Assembly: GCF_002156385.1 (NCBI RefSeq)
Contig: NZ_MVJM01000003.1
Coordinates: forward strand, 166,751 to 230,750
Reading direction: 5' to 3'
Source: Halalkalibacter urbisdiaboli
Lineage (GTDB): Bacteria; Bacillota; Bacilli; Bacillales; Bacillaceae_D
Length of the DNA stretch: 64,000 bases
Under the pieces are notes generated by a model. The model ran no database searches, had not been told where the DNA came from, and saw nothing but the letters and a program-made list of their open reading frames with translations. Positions 51,830 through 61,804 of the stretch are shown one piece after another; positions within the stretch are counted from its first letter, which is position 1; each line of letters opens with the position of its first letter. A program made the translations under genes and the position numbers.

Positions 51830-52696
51830 TTATATTTCCCTTTGAGAAAGTCTGTACTGGTGCGGTGTTGTTCCAATTACTTTTTTAAAGAGTTGAATAA
51901 AGTAAGACACGTTGAATAGACCAATATTTTCAGCAATGATTTCAATTGGAGCATTGGTAGTTTGAAGTAATTGACATGCTTGTTTCATTCTGCGAACAAT
52001 GAGATACTCTGTCAAACTACTACCAGTCTCACGCTTAAATACTCTTGACACATACGATTTTGATAAATGAAGTTCATCTGATAAGCGCTCTAAATCAAAT
52101 GGTTCCATGTAATGTTCTTCAATCCATTGCATAATCATTTCAGAATAATGAAAAGGACGTAAATGATAAAATGAATTATCATTATCTACATGGTCTATGT
52201 TTTTACGAATACAAGAAAGCATTTGCATGAGAAAAAGCTGACTATCTTCCTGCCAATCATTTCTGATTATTGAATGATTCAAAGCCTTATATATTTCTGA
52301 GACATAATGATAATCATTTTCTAAATCAAACGCTTGTTGGTTTAAAATCCCTTTCTGCAAACGGTCAAATAGTGTATTTAAGGTAGGGAATAAATGAAGA
52401 TTTTTACTATGGCTTAGTGGGTCGAAATGAAGAATGCTCCTTTTATAGGGTGTATGTTGTGAGACTTCAACATGCACCTTATGTAGTTGGAATGGTTGAA
52501 AAAAGAAAAGCATTCCTCTTTTAATATCATAGGTTTGTTGATTAACAATGACCCGCCCTTGCCCACTGTGTACGAAAAGCAATTCGCATCCTTGGTGCCA
52601 GTGATAGTAACCTTGAAAATCGTTAACAGACACCCTACGATAAACAAGATGAAAAGGCATAAAATCAAAAGGAATATGTTCAAATAAAGTCTTCAT
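51830..52696 (-). CDS. AraC-family regulator with cupin sensor domain
   Basis: This 288-residue protein has an N-terminal cupin domain (YYHWHQGCELLFVHSGQGRVIVNQQTYDI, about 25-110) that binds a sugar or uronate ligand, and a C-terminal AraC DNA-binding domain (FDLERLSDELHLSKSYVSRVFKRETGSSLTEYL; PIEIIAENIGLFNVSYFIQLFKKVIG). It is divergent from the GH88 gene, with 110 bp between starts, so it probably controls locus II and itself. GGAGGGG precedes ATG 52696 on the minus strand; an in-frame ATG at 52750 has no ribosome site. Confidence 0.88.
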   Translation of the reverse strand: MKTLFEHIPFDFMPFHLVYRRVSVNDFQGYYHWHQGCELLFVHSGQGRVIVNQQTYDIKRGMLFFFQPFQLHKVHVEVSQHTPYKRSILHFDPLSHSKNLHLFPTLNTLFDRLQKGILNQQAFDLENDYHYVSEIYKALNHSIIRNDWQEDSQLFLMQMLSCIRKNIDHVDNDNSFYHLRPFHYSEMIMQWIEEHYMEPFDLERLSDELHLSKSYVSRVFKRETGSSLTEYLIVRRMKQACQLLQTTNAPIEIIAENIGLFNVSYFIQLFKKVIGTTPHQYRLSQREI

Positions 52697-52759
52697 ACTG
52701 CCCCTCCTTGTTAGAACAATAGAACGATACTTTTTGTAATTATACAACAATTTTCAACT

Positions 52760-52774
52760 ATGAAAACGGTTTAA
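52760..52774 (+). promoter_or_regulatory. cre-like site in the AraC/GH88 divergent region
   Basis: ATGAAAACGGTTTAA resembles cre, 32 nt before the GH88 start and 64 nt before the AraC start. It could repress both promoters. Confidence 0.4.
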
Positions 52775-52806
52775 TATGAAATTATATTAAAAAGGAGGAA
52801 TGATCA

Positions 52807-53919
52807 ATGTCTACATTTAAAGAGGATGTTGTATTAAATAAATTAGCAACGAAAGTCGAACGGATGATCGAACAGATTGGCGATAAATCTCCACATGTTG
52901 CAGGAAATGATGGGGTATATGATGATATGCCCCATGAGTGGTGGACTTCAAGTTTTTGGCCTGGTATCTTATGGGTGATGTACGATATGAATGGAAATGA
53001 AAAATTTAAAGATGCTGCAATGGATTGGGATGAGAAGCTAGAAAAATGTTTCCGTCAACATCCTGTAAAAGTGGACCATGATGTAGGCTTTCAATTTTTA
53101 CTAACAGCTGTTATAAAAAATGAGATTTTAGATAATGAAGAAAGCCTGAGGATTGGATTAGAGGCAGCTAATTACTTAGCAGGCCGTCTCAACCCAGCAG
53201 GTGGATACATTAAGGCCTGGAATCATGACAAAACAGGTTGGGCCATTATTGATTGCATGATGAACATCTCCTTATTATTTTGGGCTAGCCGTGTTACTGG
53301 AGATCCTCGATATAAACATATCGCTCAAATCCATGCTGATACGACATTACAATATGGAATCAGGGATGATGGTTCAACTAGTCATATTTTATCTTTCAAT
53401 CCTGATACAGGAGAGTTTATTGAATCCGTTGGTGGGCAAGGAAATGCAGGTGACTCAGCATGGAGTAGAGGGAATGCTTGGGCACTATACGGATTTGCAA
53501 ATACGTACAAACATACTGGAGAAGTACGATATTTGAATGCAGCAAAACGAGTGGCTCATCACTTTATTGCAGCTCTTCCAGAAGATTATGTTCCACATTG
53601 GGATTTCCGACTTGAACAAAAAGAAAATGAGCCAAGAGATAGTTCAGCCGGTGCTATAGCTGCTTCAGGGTTATTGGAAATCGCCGATGCTGTACCGGCA
53701 AATGAGAGCGGTATGTATAGAGTGGCTGCACTAAATATCCTAAACTCTTTGACTGAAAACTATGGTACATGGGAACAACCAGAGCACCAGGGGATTCTTC
53801 TGCATGGGACCAGTCACAAGCCTGCTGATGCTAATGTTGATGTATCGCTCATCTATGGTGATTACTACTATGTTGAAGCTATCGCTAAGCTTAATGGTTG
53901 GAAGAGAAGAATTTTCTAA
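52807..53919 (+). CDS. GH88 unsaturated glucuronyl hydrolase (locus II)
   Basis: This 370-residue paralogue of the locus I enzyme has the signatures EWWTSSFWPG, KVDHDVGF with Asp92, GWAIIDCMMNISLLFWA with Asp149, GGQGNAGDSAWSRGNAWALYG, PHWDFRLEQKENEPRDSSAGAIAASG. No signal peptide, so it hydrolyses imported unsaturated uronate oligosaccharides in the cytoplasm. AAAGGAGG precedes ATG 52807. The DUF2264 gene follows with a 24-nt gap, repeating the gene pairing of locus I. Confidence 0.9.
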   Translation: MSTFKEDVVLNKLATKVERMIEQIGDKSPHVAGNDGVYDDMPHEWWTSSFWPGILWVMYDMNGNEKFKDAAMDWDEKLEKCFRQHPVKVDHDVGFQFLLTAVIKNEILDNEESLRIGLEAANYLAGRLNPAGGYIKAWNHDKTGWAIIDCMMNISLLFWASRVTGDPRYKHIAQIHADTTLQYGIRDDGSTSHILSFNPDTGEFIESVGGQGNAGDSAWSRGNAWALYGFANTYKHTGEVRYLNAAKRVAHHFIAALPEDYVPHWDFRLEQKENEPRDSSAGAIAASGLLEIADAVPANESGMYRVAALNILNSLTENYGTWEQPEHQGILLHGTSHKPADANVDVSLIYGDYYYVEAIAKLNGWKRRIF

Positions 53920-53943
53920 ACAGTGAAAAAGGATGTGTACAAA

Positions 53944-55086
53944 ATGAAGGCGTCTAGTGAACGGGAATATTGGATCGCTACATTACAAAAAATTGCGGAT
54001 CCAGTGCTTACTTCCTTAGCAAACAAACAATTAAAACTCCTTATGCCCGTCGAAGCACACCCCCACGTCCGAGATAGAGAAGACTATAGTCATCTGGAGG
54101 CGTTTTCAAGATTAGTGTGTGGAATGGCTCCATGGATTGAACATGGTCCAGATGAAGGAGAAGAAGGTCTTTTACGAAAGCGCTATGCTGAGCTTATTAG
54201 AAAAGGGATTGATGCAGCAACAGACCCACAATCTCCTGATTACATGAATTATTCATCTGGAATGCAGCCTATCGTCGATACCGCTTTTTTTGCACATGCC
54301 ATTCTTCGAGCGCCCGTTGAACTTTTTGAAAAACTTGAGCCAGAAGTGAAGTCTAATGTAGTCAAGGCTTTAAAATCTACCCGTGATAGAAAACCCTTTT
54401 TTAATAATTGGTTGTTATTTTCAGCAATGACTGAAACAACGTTAATGTTAGTAGGAGAAGATTGGGACCCGATGAGGGTAGATTATGCTTTAAAACAACA
54501 TGAACAGTGGTATGTAGGTGACGGGGTGTATGGAGATGGTCCGGCGTTTCATGCAGATTATTATAATAGTTTTGTCATACAACCGATGCTGGTCGACATT
54601 ATCGAGAAAATGTCTAATCAATCAGGTGATTGGAAGGAGATGAAACAACCGATTCTCGAGCGTGCTAAACGTTTTGCCGTGATTCAAGAAAGAAGCATTT
54701 CTCCTGAAGGGACGTTTCCGATTGTAGGTCGCTCTATCGCATATCGCTTTGGAGCATTTCAACACTTGGCGCAAATGGCATTACAACATCGCTTAGATAG
54801 CTCTCTGATGCCTAATCAAGTTCGTTGTGCATTAACGGCAGTGATTAAACGCTTAATAGAAATGCCAGGTACGTTTGACGATAACGGTTGGCTCCAAATT
54901 GGTCTTTGTGGGCATCAGCCTGAATTAGGAGAACCGTATATTTCAACAGGTAGTTTATATCTATGTGCTACAGTATTCCTTCCACTTGGATTATCTGAAG
55001 AAGACTCTTTTTGGCAAGGCGAGGAAGAGTGGACAACGAAAAAGGCATGGTCCGGGAAGACGATTTCAATTGATAAAGCTTTGTAG
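53944..55086 (+). CDS. DUF2264 family protein, short form (locus II)
   Basis: This 380-residue protein covers the alpha-barrel DUF2264 domain: HLEAFSRLVCGMAPWIEHG, FFNNWLLFSAMTETTLMLVG, VGDGVYGDGPAFHADYYNSFV, FPIVGRSIAYRFGAFQ, GWLQIGLCGHQPELGEPYISTGSLY. It lacks the ~230-residue beta domain of the locus I paralogue. Presumably it removes a sugar unit in the same pathway as the GH88 partner. ATG 53944 is chosen over GTG 53923 for its AAGGAT at workable spacing. A perfect 11-bp hairpin follows. Confidence 0.8.
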   Translation: MKASSEREYWIATLQKIADPVLTSLANKQLKLLMPVEAHPHVRDREDYSHLEAFSRLVCGMAPWIEHGPDEGEEGLLRKRYAELIRKGIDAATDPQSPDYMNYSSGMQPIVDTAFFAHAILRAPVELFEKLEPEVKSNVVKALKSTRDRKPFFNNWLLFSAMTETTLMLVGEDWDPMRVDYALKQHEQWYVGDGVYGDGPAFHADYYNSFVIQPMLVDIIEKMSNQSGDWKEMKQPILERAKRFAVIQERSISPEGTFPIVGRSIAYRFGAFQHLAQMALQHRLDSSLMPNQVRCALTAVIKRLIEMPGTFDDNGWLQIGLCGHQPELGEPYISTGSLYLCATVFLPLGLSEEDSFWQGEEEWTTKKAWSGKTISIDKAL

Positions 55087-55152
55087 ACAAAACAATATTC
55101 GTCTGAGTACAATCAAAATTTAATGATAGAGCTACTTTACTAAATATATTGT

Positions 55153-55182
55153 CTTCCCCTCCCTACTTAATGGGAGGGGAAG
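55153..55182 (+). terminator. Hairpin after the locus II GH88-DUF2264 operon
   Basis: CTTCCCCTCCC (55153-55163) pairs exactly with GGGAGGGGAAG (55172-55182). The following AAATAAATTTTTT is a weak T-run. Confidence 0.65.
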
Positions 55183-55342
55183 AAATAAATTTTTTAAAAC
55201 AGACAATATAAAGTAAGGCGAAATATCGCTTTTTGACAGTAGCATTCAAACTATAATGAAAACAAAACTCTTGTTTTAAGGCTTTTTATGACTTTTTCCG
55301 TTGCAAGGGTTTTTTGTGTATAGTTTAAAAGGGGGTCTTATT

Positions 55343-57658
55343 ATGTATTTTTGGAATCGCTTTAATTCAGTTAAACTCAAAGTGAGAGAAAGGCAAAAGA
55401 CTATTTTAATTAGACTGCTGACCTCTTATATACTAGTTTTGATTTTACCAATTGTCGTTGGCGTAATTTTATTCATTAAGATTGAATCCATCATGATTGA
55501 AAATGCGAACAGATCAAATACTGCTATGTTAGAACAAGTAAAACAAGTTGTTGATAACAGGTTAAAGGAAGTAGAACAGTTTTCCATCCAGGTATCTAAA
55601 AATCAAAAGTTAATAAAGCTTCTGAATGATGAGGAAACAGAGAATTACAATTATGTTAGTTTGATTCATGAGCTTGCAAATTATCAAACCGTTAGTACGA
55701 TTATCAATGATTATTATGTGTATTTTTCAGAGTCTAATACAATACTTTCGCCAACAATGAAAACAACCCCCTCGATGTTATTAAATCATATCAAGCGATA
55801 CGATAACGTTCCCTATGAAGAAGTCGTTAAGGAAAAACTTTCTGGATTTCATTTCAATCAATATTATCCATCGGAAAAAGTAGTGATGAATTCTGGAGAG
55901 AAAAATCTTATTACATTTGTTCAATCATTGCCATATGGAGAAAAGTCAGATGTACAGGGTATGTTTATTGTTCATATCGATGAACAACAAATAAGAGACC
56001 TGTTTCATCAAATTGAAGGTTTAAATAGTGGGTTTATGTATATTGTAGATGAACATAAAAATATCATGATGTCTACTAGTACAAATGAAGATAATATAAA
56101 TCAAATTACCCCATTACTTACTAAACAAGTAGGTTTTTTTGAAAAGAATATCGCAGGAAACAAAATGATTGCTTCTTACACAACTTCTGAAAAAAATGGT
56201 TGGACTTACGTTTCAGTCGTTCCAAAAAATATCGTCGTATCACAGGTAAGCAAAGTTAAATTGTCGGCGATGGTTGTAATGATCGTCTCACTTATTATAG
56301 GGATATTATTGTCCTATTATTTGGCTAGTAAAAATTATCGTCCAATACGAGAAGTAGTCAATACCGTCATTGGGAAAAGGCGTCCAAAAGGGGAATTTTC
56401 AAATGAAATTGAGCTAATCAAGCAAACAATTGTAAATTCTATGAAAAAAGAAAGTCAATTAAATCAAATTGTTTCACAACAGGAACCGGTAATAAAATCC
56501 AATTTTATATATAGAGTGTTAAAGGGTCAGGTTGATGTGCAGAATATGTCTGAAAAAGATTTAGAATTTATGGGAGTTGATACACCTTTAAATTATTATG
56601 GCATATTACTTATTCAAATTGATGGACATTGTCAGTTTAATAACGAGAATCTAGAAAAGAAATGGGCTTTAACACGATTCATCATCGCTAATCTTAGTAA
56701 TGAACTTTCAAATGAGAATGGGTTTACGATTGATATTGAACGAGACAAATTAGTCATAGTTCAGAGTTATCCAAGAAATACAAATGAAGAACAAGAAAGA
56801 CAATTAGTCTTTATAAAAAGATTAAAAGAAATATTGGAAGAAAAATTTGATATTAATATTACAGTGGCTATAAGCCATCTTCATCATGGGTTTAAAAATC
56901 TCTCGCAATGTTACGTTGAAGCATCAATGGCCTTAGATTATCGGATGGTGAAAGGGTTAGGCTCAATTATCTTCTATAATGATGTAAAAGATAATAGCGG
57001 CTATGATTACTACTATCCAATGGAAACAGAAATGCAACTAATAAATTACGCAAAGTCTGGAGATTCGACAAATGTTGAGAAAACGCTTCATGATATTTTT
57101 AACAATAATGTGCAAAAACAAGGAATGACTCCAGCCATAAGTAAGTGTTTATCTTATGATTTACTAAGTACATTAATAAAATTAGTTAGTTTATTGGATG
57201 ATAAGAAACAATCGTTAGAGCTAAATCGCTTGATTAAAATGATTGCAGACAGTGGTACAGTTGATGAAATACAAGAAAATATAAAATTACAATTTCATAT
57301 GATATGTATGAAAATGAAGGAAAAACAACTGAGCCAAGGAGAGCGCCTCTATCAAGAAATTAAAAAATATATTGAACATAATTATGCCGACGACAATCTA
57401 AGTCTTACGATGATTGCTGAGCACTTTGGGATGAATGCATCTTATTTATCTACATTTTTTAAAAGACAAGGGAATCAAACCATTTCAGACTATCTTGTGA
57501 AGGTTCGAATTACTGAGACGAAAAAAATGTTATCAAATCAAATGCTCACTATAGCTGAAATTGCTAAAAAAGTAGGTTATGCCAACAGCGTTGGACTAAT
57601 CAGAGTATTTAAAAAATACGAAGGTGTAACACCAGGTCAATACCGTGAAATTATGTGA
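55343..57658 (+). CDS. Membrane-anchored AraC-type regulator
   Basis: This 771-residue protein has helix 1 (about 22-45), an extracytoplasmic Cache-like sensor, helix 2 (about 308-330, VVMIVSLIIGILLSYYLA), a cytoplasmic region and a C-terminal AraC domain (LSLTMIAEHFGMNASYLSTFFKRQG; LTIAEIAKKVGYANSVGLIRVFKKYEGVTP). Such one-component membrane regulators usually sit next to LplB/YtcP-type ABC genes in Bacillus and Paenibacillus, as here, and activate them on sensing extracellular sugar. AAAAGGGGG precedes ATG 55343. Confidence 0.88.
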   Translation: MYFWNRFNSVKLKVRERQKTILIRLLTSYILVLILPIVVGVILFIKIESIMIENANRSNTAMLEQVKQVVDNRLKEVEQFSIQVSKNQKLIKLLNDEETENYNYVSLIHELANYQTVSTIINDYYVYFSESNTILSPTMKTTPSMLLNHIKRYDNVPYEEVVKEKLSGFHFNQYYPSEKVVMNSGEKNLITFVQSLPYGEKSDVQGMFIVHIDEQQIRDLFHQIEGLNSGFMYIVDEHKNIMMSTSTNEDNINQITPLLTKQVGFFEKNIAGNKMIASYTTSEKNGWTYVSVVPKNIVVSQVSKVKLSAMVVMIVSLIIGILLSYYLASKNYRPIREVVNTVIGKRRPKGEFSNEIELIKQTIVNSMKKESQLNQIVSQQEPVIKSNFIYRVLKGQVDVQNMSEKDLEFMGVDTPLNYYGILLIQIDGHCQFNNENLEKKWALTRFIIANLSNELSNENGFTIDIERDKLVIVQSYPRNTNEEQERQLVFIKRLKEILEEKFDINITVAISHLHHGFKNLSQCYVEASMALDYRMVKGLGSIIFYNDVKDNSGYDYYYPMETEMQLINYAKSGDSTNVEKTLHDIFNNNVQKQGMTPAISKCLSYDLLSTLIKLVSLLDDKKQSLELNRLIKMIADSGTVDEIQENIKLQFHMICMKMKEKQLSQGERLYQEIKKYIEHNYADDNLSLTMIAEHFGMNASYLSTFFKRQGNQTISDYLVKVRITETKKMLSNQMLTIAEIAKKVGYANSVGLIRVFKKYEGVTPGQYREIM

Positions 57659-57798
57659 AAGTTAAAAATAAAGTTACGGATTTCATTAACTAGTATTCGG
57701 TTTACACGAAGAACATATGCAATTCACTTTGATGAAAAATAGTCGAAATGTTCACTCGAATTATTTGGTAAACAATTGATGTGTTTCATAGTCAAGTT

Positions 57799-57849
57799 AG
57801 AAATGCCTAACCAAATTAACAATCTAAATTGGTTAGGTATTTCTTTTTT
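57799..57849 (+). terminator. Terminator after the membrane AraC regulator
   Basis: GAAATGCCTAACCAA (57799-57813) pairs with TTGGTTAGGTATTTC (57828-57842), one mismatch, then six T. The 57850-58077 stretch should carry the promoter for the ABC operon, which I cannot place. Confidence 0.9.
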
Positions 57850-58077
57850 GTTAAAAAAGATTGTCATCCTGTTTATTCAAGATTGATAGCCAACATGTAG
57901 GTAGAATCTCCCTGAGTAAAGATTAGATAACGTAAACAACGGACGTTTAATGGGCTTTCTAACAATCAGATAATCTATCTAAAGTATAAGCTATATCGTT
58001 TGTGATAGCTCTAATCTATAGTGAAATCAAGTCATTCGACTTAATCAACAAACACTTTATAGAAGGAGGGCATTAAT

Positions 58078-59700
58078 ATGGCCATCAGAGAAATGAAAAC
58101 GCTTTTATTATCACTTTTGCTTTTTATTTTCGTTGTAGGATGTTCAAACAATGAAGAAGCGAATCAGTCAGAGGAAGTACCAGAGGCAACAACGAATCCT
58201 GAAGACGTTGGTTATCCAGATGAAATAACATACTGGACAGAACTTCATCCAAGTGTTGCTAATAGTTTAGAAGACTTAAACGGTGTTGGTGTTTACCAGG
58301 AGCTTGAAAAAGCGACAGGGACGAAGGTGAGTTTTCAACATCCATCTGGTGAAGGGACTCAGATTACGGAACAATTTAACTTACTAATTGCTTCTGGAAA
58401 TTTGCCTGATGTTATTGAGTACAACTGGCATGCTGTTCAACGAGGTCCTGATAATGCGATTGACTCAGGAACGATTATTAGACTAAATGAGTTAATTGAA
58501 GCTCATGCTCCGAATTTATCTAAATATCTCGAAGAGAATCCAGAAGTTAAGAAAAGCATTACGACAGATGGAGGAAATATCTATGCATTTCCTTTTCTAC
58601 GTAGCGATGAAAAATTAATGGTATTTATGGGTCCGATTATCCGTCAAGATTGGCTTGATAAGCTAAATCTAGAAATGCCAACGACGATAGACGAATGGGA
58701 AAATGTGTTGCGAACAATTAAAGATGGGGATCCTAACGGTAATGGAGAGAAAGATGAAATTCCTTTATTGTTACATCCTGATCAATTTAAAAATCTAGGT
58801 GCATTTGCAAGTGCATGGGGAATGACACCAATGTTTTATCATGAAAATGGAACTGTTAAGTTTGGCTCAATCCAGCCAGAGTATAAAGAGTTCTTGTCAA
58901 GAATGAATAGCTGGTATGAAGATGGTTTACTTGATGCTGACTTTGCAGCAACTGATTTGAAATTGCAAGATGCAAAAGTTACAAACAATCAACTCGGAAG
59001 TTTATATGGTTATACAGGTGGAGGAATTGGGAAGTACACTGGTTTAATGGCTGATAAAAATCCGGAATTCAAATTAGCTCCAGCCCCAAATCCAAGTTTA
59101 AAAGAAGGTGAAAAGGCGGCAAGAGGGCATAGGGATTTTCCATATTCAGGTTGGCATAGTGTAGCGATAACAGGAAATGCTGAAAATCCAGAGGAAATTG
59201 TAAAGTGGCTTGATTATGCCTATTCAGAAGAAGGACATTTCCTATTCAACTTTGGTGTTGAAGGTGTCAGTTATGAAGTAGAAGATGGTTATCCAAAATA
59301 TACAGATGAAGTTATGGAAAATCCAGATGGGTTACCTGTTTCAGATGCATTAGGTAAGTATGTGCGTTCTTCGTATGGTGGACCATTTATTCAAGATGTT
59401 CGGTATCTTGAGCAATATTTAGAGCTACCTGAGCAAAAAGATGCTATTCAAATATGGAGTGATTCGGCTGAAAATGAGATTCTCTTACCACTTATTACGT
59501 TGACAGCTGAAGAATCACGTGAATATGCTTCGATTATGAGTGATTTGGAAACGTATTATGATGAAATGGTTGTTAAGTTTATTATGGGTGCAGAACCGTT
59601 AGAGAACTTTGATAAATTTGTAGAAACATTAAAGGGTATGGGGATTGAACGTGCAATTGAACTTCAGCAAGCAGCTTTAGAACGTTACGAGCAAAGATAG
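58078..59700 (+). CDS. Sugar-binding lipoprotein, LipO/YtcQ type (locus II)
   Basis: This 540-residue extracellular solute-binding lipoprotein has the lipobox VVGC (Cys22). Motifs include ITYWTELHPSVANSLED, NLLIASGNLPDVIEYNW, FPFLRSDEKLMVFMGPIIRQDWLDKL and GDPNGNGEKDEIPL, typical of the large LipO-like binders that partner LplB and YtcP permeases. The DPNGNGEKDE loop may bind Ca. AAGGAGGG precedes ATG 58078. A stable hairpin between this gene and the permeases probably raises binder over permease expression. Confidence 0.88.
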   Translation: MAIREMKTLLLSLLLFIFVVGCSNNEEANQSEEVPEATTNPEDVGYPDEITYWTELHPSVANSLEDLNGVGVYQELEKATGTKVSFQHPSGEGTQITEQFNLLIASGNLPDVIEYNWHAVQRGPDNAIDSGTIIRLNELIEAHAPNLSKYLEENPEVKKSITTDGGNIYAFPFLRSDEKLMVFMGPIIRQDWLDKLNLEMPTTIDEWENVLRTIKDGDPNGNGEKDEIPLLLHPDQFKNLGAFASAWGMTPMFYHENGTVKFGSIQPEYKEFLSRMNSWYEDGLLDADFAATDLKLQDAKVTNNQLGSLYGYTGGGIGKYTGLMADKNPEFKLAPAPNPSLKEGEKAARGHRDFPYSGWHSVAITGNAENPEEIVKWLDYAYSEEGHFLFNFGVEGVSYEVEDGYPKYTDEVMENPDGLPVSDALGKYVRSSYGGPFIQDVRYLEQYLELPEQKDAIQIWSDSAENEILLPLITLTAEESREYASIMSDLETYYDEMVVKFIMGAEPLENFDKFVETLKGMGIERAIELQQAALERYEQR

Positions 59701-59711
59701 AGATGGTCATC

Positions 59712-59751
59712 ATGCTAGACGTGTTAAAAGTATTCCCGACACGTCTAGCAT
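59712..59751 (+). terminator. Intercistronic hairpin between binder and permease genes
   Basis: ATGCTAGACGTGT (59712-59724) pairs exactly with ACACGTCTAGCAT (59739-59751), followed by TTTAAAAAA. It is likely a partial terminator or 3' mRNA stabiliser. Confidence 0.7.
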
Positions 59752-59786
59752 TTTAAAAAAAGTACCAGAAGAAAGGGAGTGGAAAA

Positions 59787-60770
59787 TTGGCAAAGCTAGA
59801 AAGGAATCTCGATTATGATCCTGTAGAATCGCCTAAAGGGTTTCGCGGGAGAGCTCTCACATTTGGAGAAAATGTAGTAAAAGATTTTAAACGGAACAAA
59901 ATGATCTATTTGATGGTTTCTCCTGTTGTCTTGTATTATATTATTTTTCAATATGGACCAATGTATGGATTGCAAATTGCCTTTAAAGATTACTCCCCTA
60001 CACTAGGTTTTTTAGGAAGTCCGTGGGTGGGGTTTCAGCATTTTATCGATTTTTTTAACAGTTATTACTTTTGGAGATTATTAAGAAACACTCTTTTACT
60101 GAGCTTGTACAGTTTGATTTTTGCCTTCCCTGCAGGTATCATCCTTGCATTACTACTAAATGAAGTAAAGAGTAAGGTATTTAAACGAAGTGTACAAACG
60201 ATCACGTATATGCCACATTTTGTGTCTCTTGTTGTTATTGTCGGTATCTTATATGACTTTACTGCTAGAGACGGAATGGTAAATCAAATTTTAGTATCTT
60301 TATTCGGAATTGAACCGATTGCATTCATGAGAGAGGCTGCATGGTTTAGAACGTTGTTTATTGGTTCAGATATATGGCAAAACGTTGGGTGGAGTTCCAT
60401 AATCTTTTTGGCTGCGATGTCAAATATTGACCCATCACTATATGAAGCGGCTAAAATGGATGGCGCCGGTCGCTTTAAACAAATGTTCCATATTACGATA
60501 CCTGGGATTATGCCGACAGTTGTCATTCTCTTAATTTTAATCATTGGGAAATTTATGACCGTTGGTGAAGAGAAAATACTATTAATGTATAATTCTCTAA
60601 CGTATGAAACAGCTGATGTTATTGGAACATACGTTTATCGAAAAGGGATTCTCGAAGCAAACTATAGCTTTAGTGCTGCAGTTGGGCTTTTCAAGGCATT
60701 GATTGCATTTACGTTATTAGTTATTGCTAATGGCATTGCTAGAAAAGTAGGCGACACAAAATTATGGTAA
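59787..60770 (+). CDS. Carbohydrate ABC permease, LplB type
   Basis: This 327-residue inner-membrane permease has six helices after a cytoplasmic N-tail, the YGLQIAFKDYSPTLGFLGSPWVGFQHF loop typical of LplB/YteP, and the EAA loop EAAKMDGAGRFKQMFHITIPG. TTG 59787 follows AAAGGGAG. It pairs with the next permease; the operon has no ATPase gene. Confidence 0.88.
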   Translation: MAKLERNLDYDPVESPKGFRGRALTFGENVVKDFKRNKMIYLMVSPVVLYYIIFQYGPMYGLQIAFKDYSPTLGFLGSPWVGFQHFIDFFNSYYFWRLLRNTLLLSLYSLIFAFPAGIILALLLNEVKSKVFKRSVQTITYMPHFVSLVVIVGILYDFTARDGMVNQILVSLFGIEPIAFMREAAWFRTLFIGSDIWQNVGWSSIIFLAAMSNIDPSLYEAAKMDGAGRFKQMFHITIPGIMPTVVILLILIIGKFMTVGEEKILLMYNSLTYETADVIGTYVYRKGILEANYSFSAAVGLFKALIAFTLLVIANGIARKVGDTKLW

Positions 60771-60780
60771 GGAGGATAAA

Positions 60781-61656
60781 ATGAAAAAGCCATTGAGTGA
60801 ACGAATATTTGATATTCTTAATATAACGTTTTTAATAATTTTGTCTATTGTTTCAATCTATCCTTTGATTTATATCCTTTTTGCTTCAATAAGTGACCCC
60901 ACATTCGTTGCACAAGCTAGGGGAATTCTGCTTGCCCCGAAGGATATAACACTTGAAGCATATCGACTTGTTTTTAATAATCCAATGATTGTTACATCCT
61001 ATTTGAATACACTTTTTTATGTAATCGCTGGGACAACGATTAATATTCTATTAACATCGTTAGGGGCATATGCTCTTTCACGTAAAAAAGTGATGTGGAG
61101 TAACTTTATTATGCTTATGATTGTGTTTACGATGTTTTTTGAGGGTGGAGTCATTCCGTTGTATTTGTTGGTTAATGAACTAGGCCTCCTAAACACACGT
61201 TGGGCAATTATCTTACCAACAGCGATAAGTGCGTTTAACCTAATTATTATGCGTACCGCTTTTCAGGGGATTCCTGACAGTTTAGAAGAATCAGCTCGGA
61301 TTGATGGTGCAAATGACTTCACTATCCTTTTTAGAATCATTATACCTCTATCATTACCGGTTATTGCCGTTATGGTTTTATTTTACGGAGTGTACCATTG
61401 GAATTCATGGTTTCATGCGATGATCTTTTTACAAGATCGAAGTCTATTTCCATTGCAAATTATTTTACGTGAAATATTAATAGCAAATGATACGAGTAAT
61501 ATGACGACTGGTATAAGCTCTGCTGATGTGTTACCAATAGGGGAAACTGTAAAGTATGCAGCCGTTATTGTAGCAACCTTACCAATTCTCTGTTTATATC
61601 CATTTCTGCAAAAGTACTTTGTGAAAGGTGTTATGATAGGGGGAGTAAAAGGGTAA
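60781..61656 (+). CDS. Carbohydrate ABC permease, LplC/YtcP type
   Basis: This 291-residue permease begins LSERIFDILNITFLIILSIVSIYPLIYILFASIS, the YtcP/LplC entry, with the EAA loop EESARIDGANDFTILFRIIIPLSLP and the C-terminus KYFVKGVMIGGVKG. TAAGGAGG precedes ATG 60781, 10 nt after the LplB-type gene. It completes the locus II importer of unsaturated or uronate oligosaccharides (substrate inferred from context). Confidence 0.88.
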   Translation: MKKPLSERIFDILNITFLIILSIVSIYPLIYILFASISDPTFVAQARGILLAPKDITLEAYRLVFNNPMIVTSYLNTLFYVIAGTTINILLTSLGAYALSRKKVMWSNFIMLMIVFTMFFEGGVIPLYLLVNELGLLNTRWAIILPTAISAFNLIIMRTAFQGIPDSLEESARIDGANDFTILFRIIIPLSLPVIAVMVLFYGVYHWNSWFHAMIFLQDRSLFPLQIILREILIANDTSNMTTGISSADVLPIGETVKYAAVIVATLPILCLYPFLQKYFVKGVMIGGVKG

Positions 61657-61759
61657 GACTTATGCAGTTTTAATATTATTTTGTCGTTTAAACTACTCTT
61701 GGAAACAGTACTACAACTGGCTTTGTGAACTCTCTTCAGATTATTGAACCTAGGCTCTT

Positions 61760-61804
61760 GTATTAACGGAGTGCAGGTCATTGGTTCGAGTCCAGTACGG
61801 GTCA
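61760..61804 (+). pseudogene. tRNA 3'-half remnant
   Basis: ATTGG-TTCGAGT-CCAGT (61780-61796) forms a T-arm with 7-nt loop, followed by ACGGGTC (61797-61803) as an acceptor 3' strand and a discriminator A. No matching 5' half (GACCCGT, D-arm, anticodon arm) lies upstream. The ACGGGTCA end recalls tRNA-Glu of bacilli. It may be an attachment-site remnant left by an element that integrated in a tRNA gene. Confidence 0.55.

Noticed and set aside
55233-55257. TTGACA and TATAAT as a promoter for the membrane AraC gene
   Set aside because: The spacing is only 13 bp, too short for sigma-A, so it was not listed.
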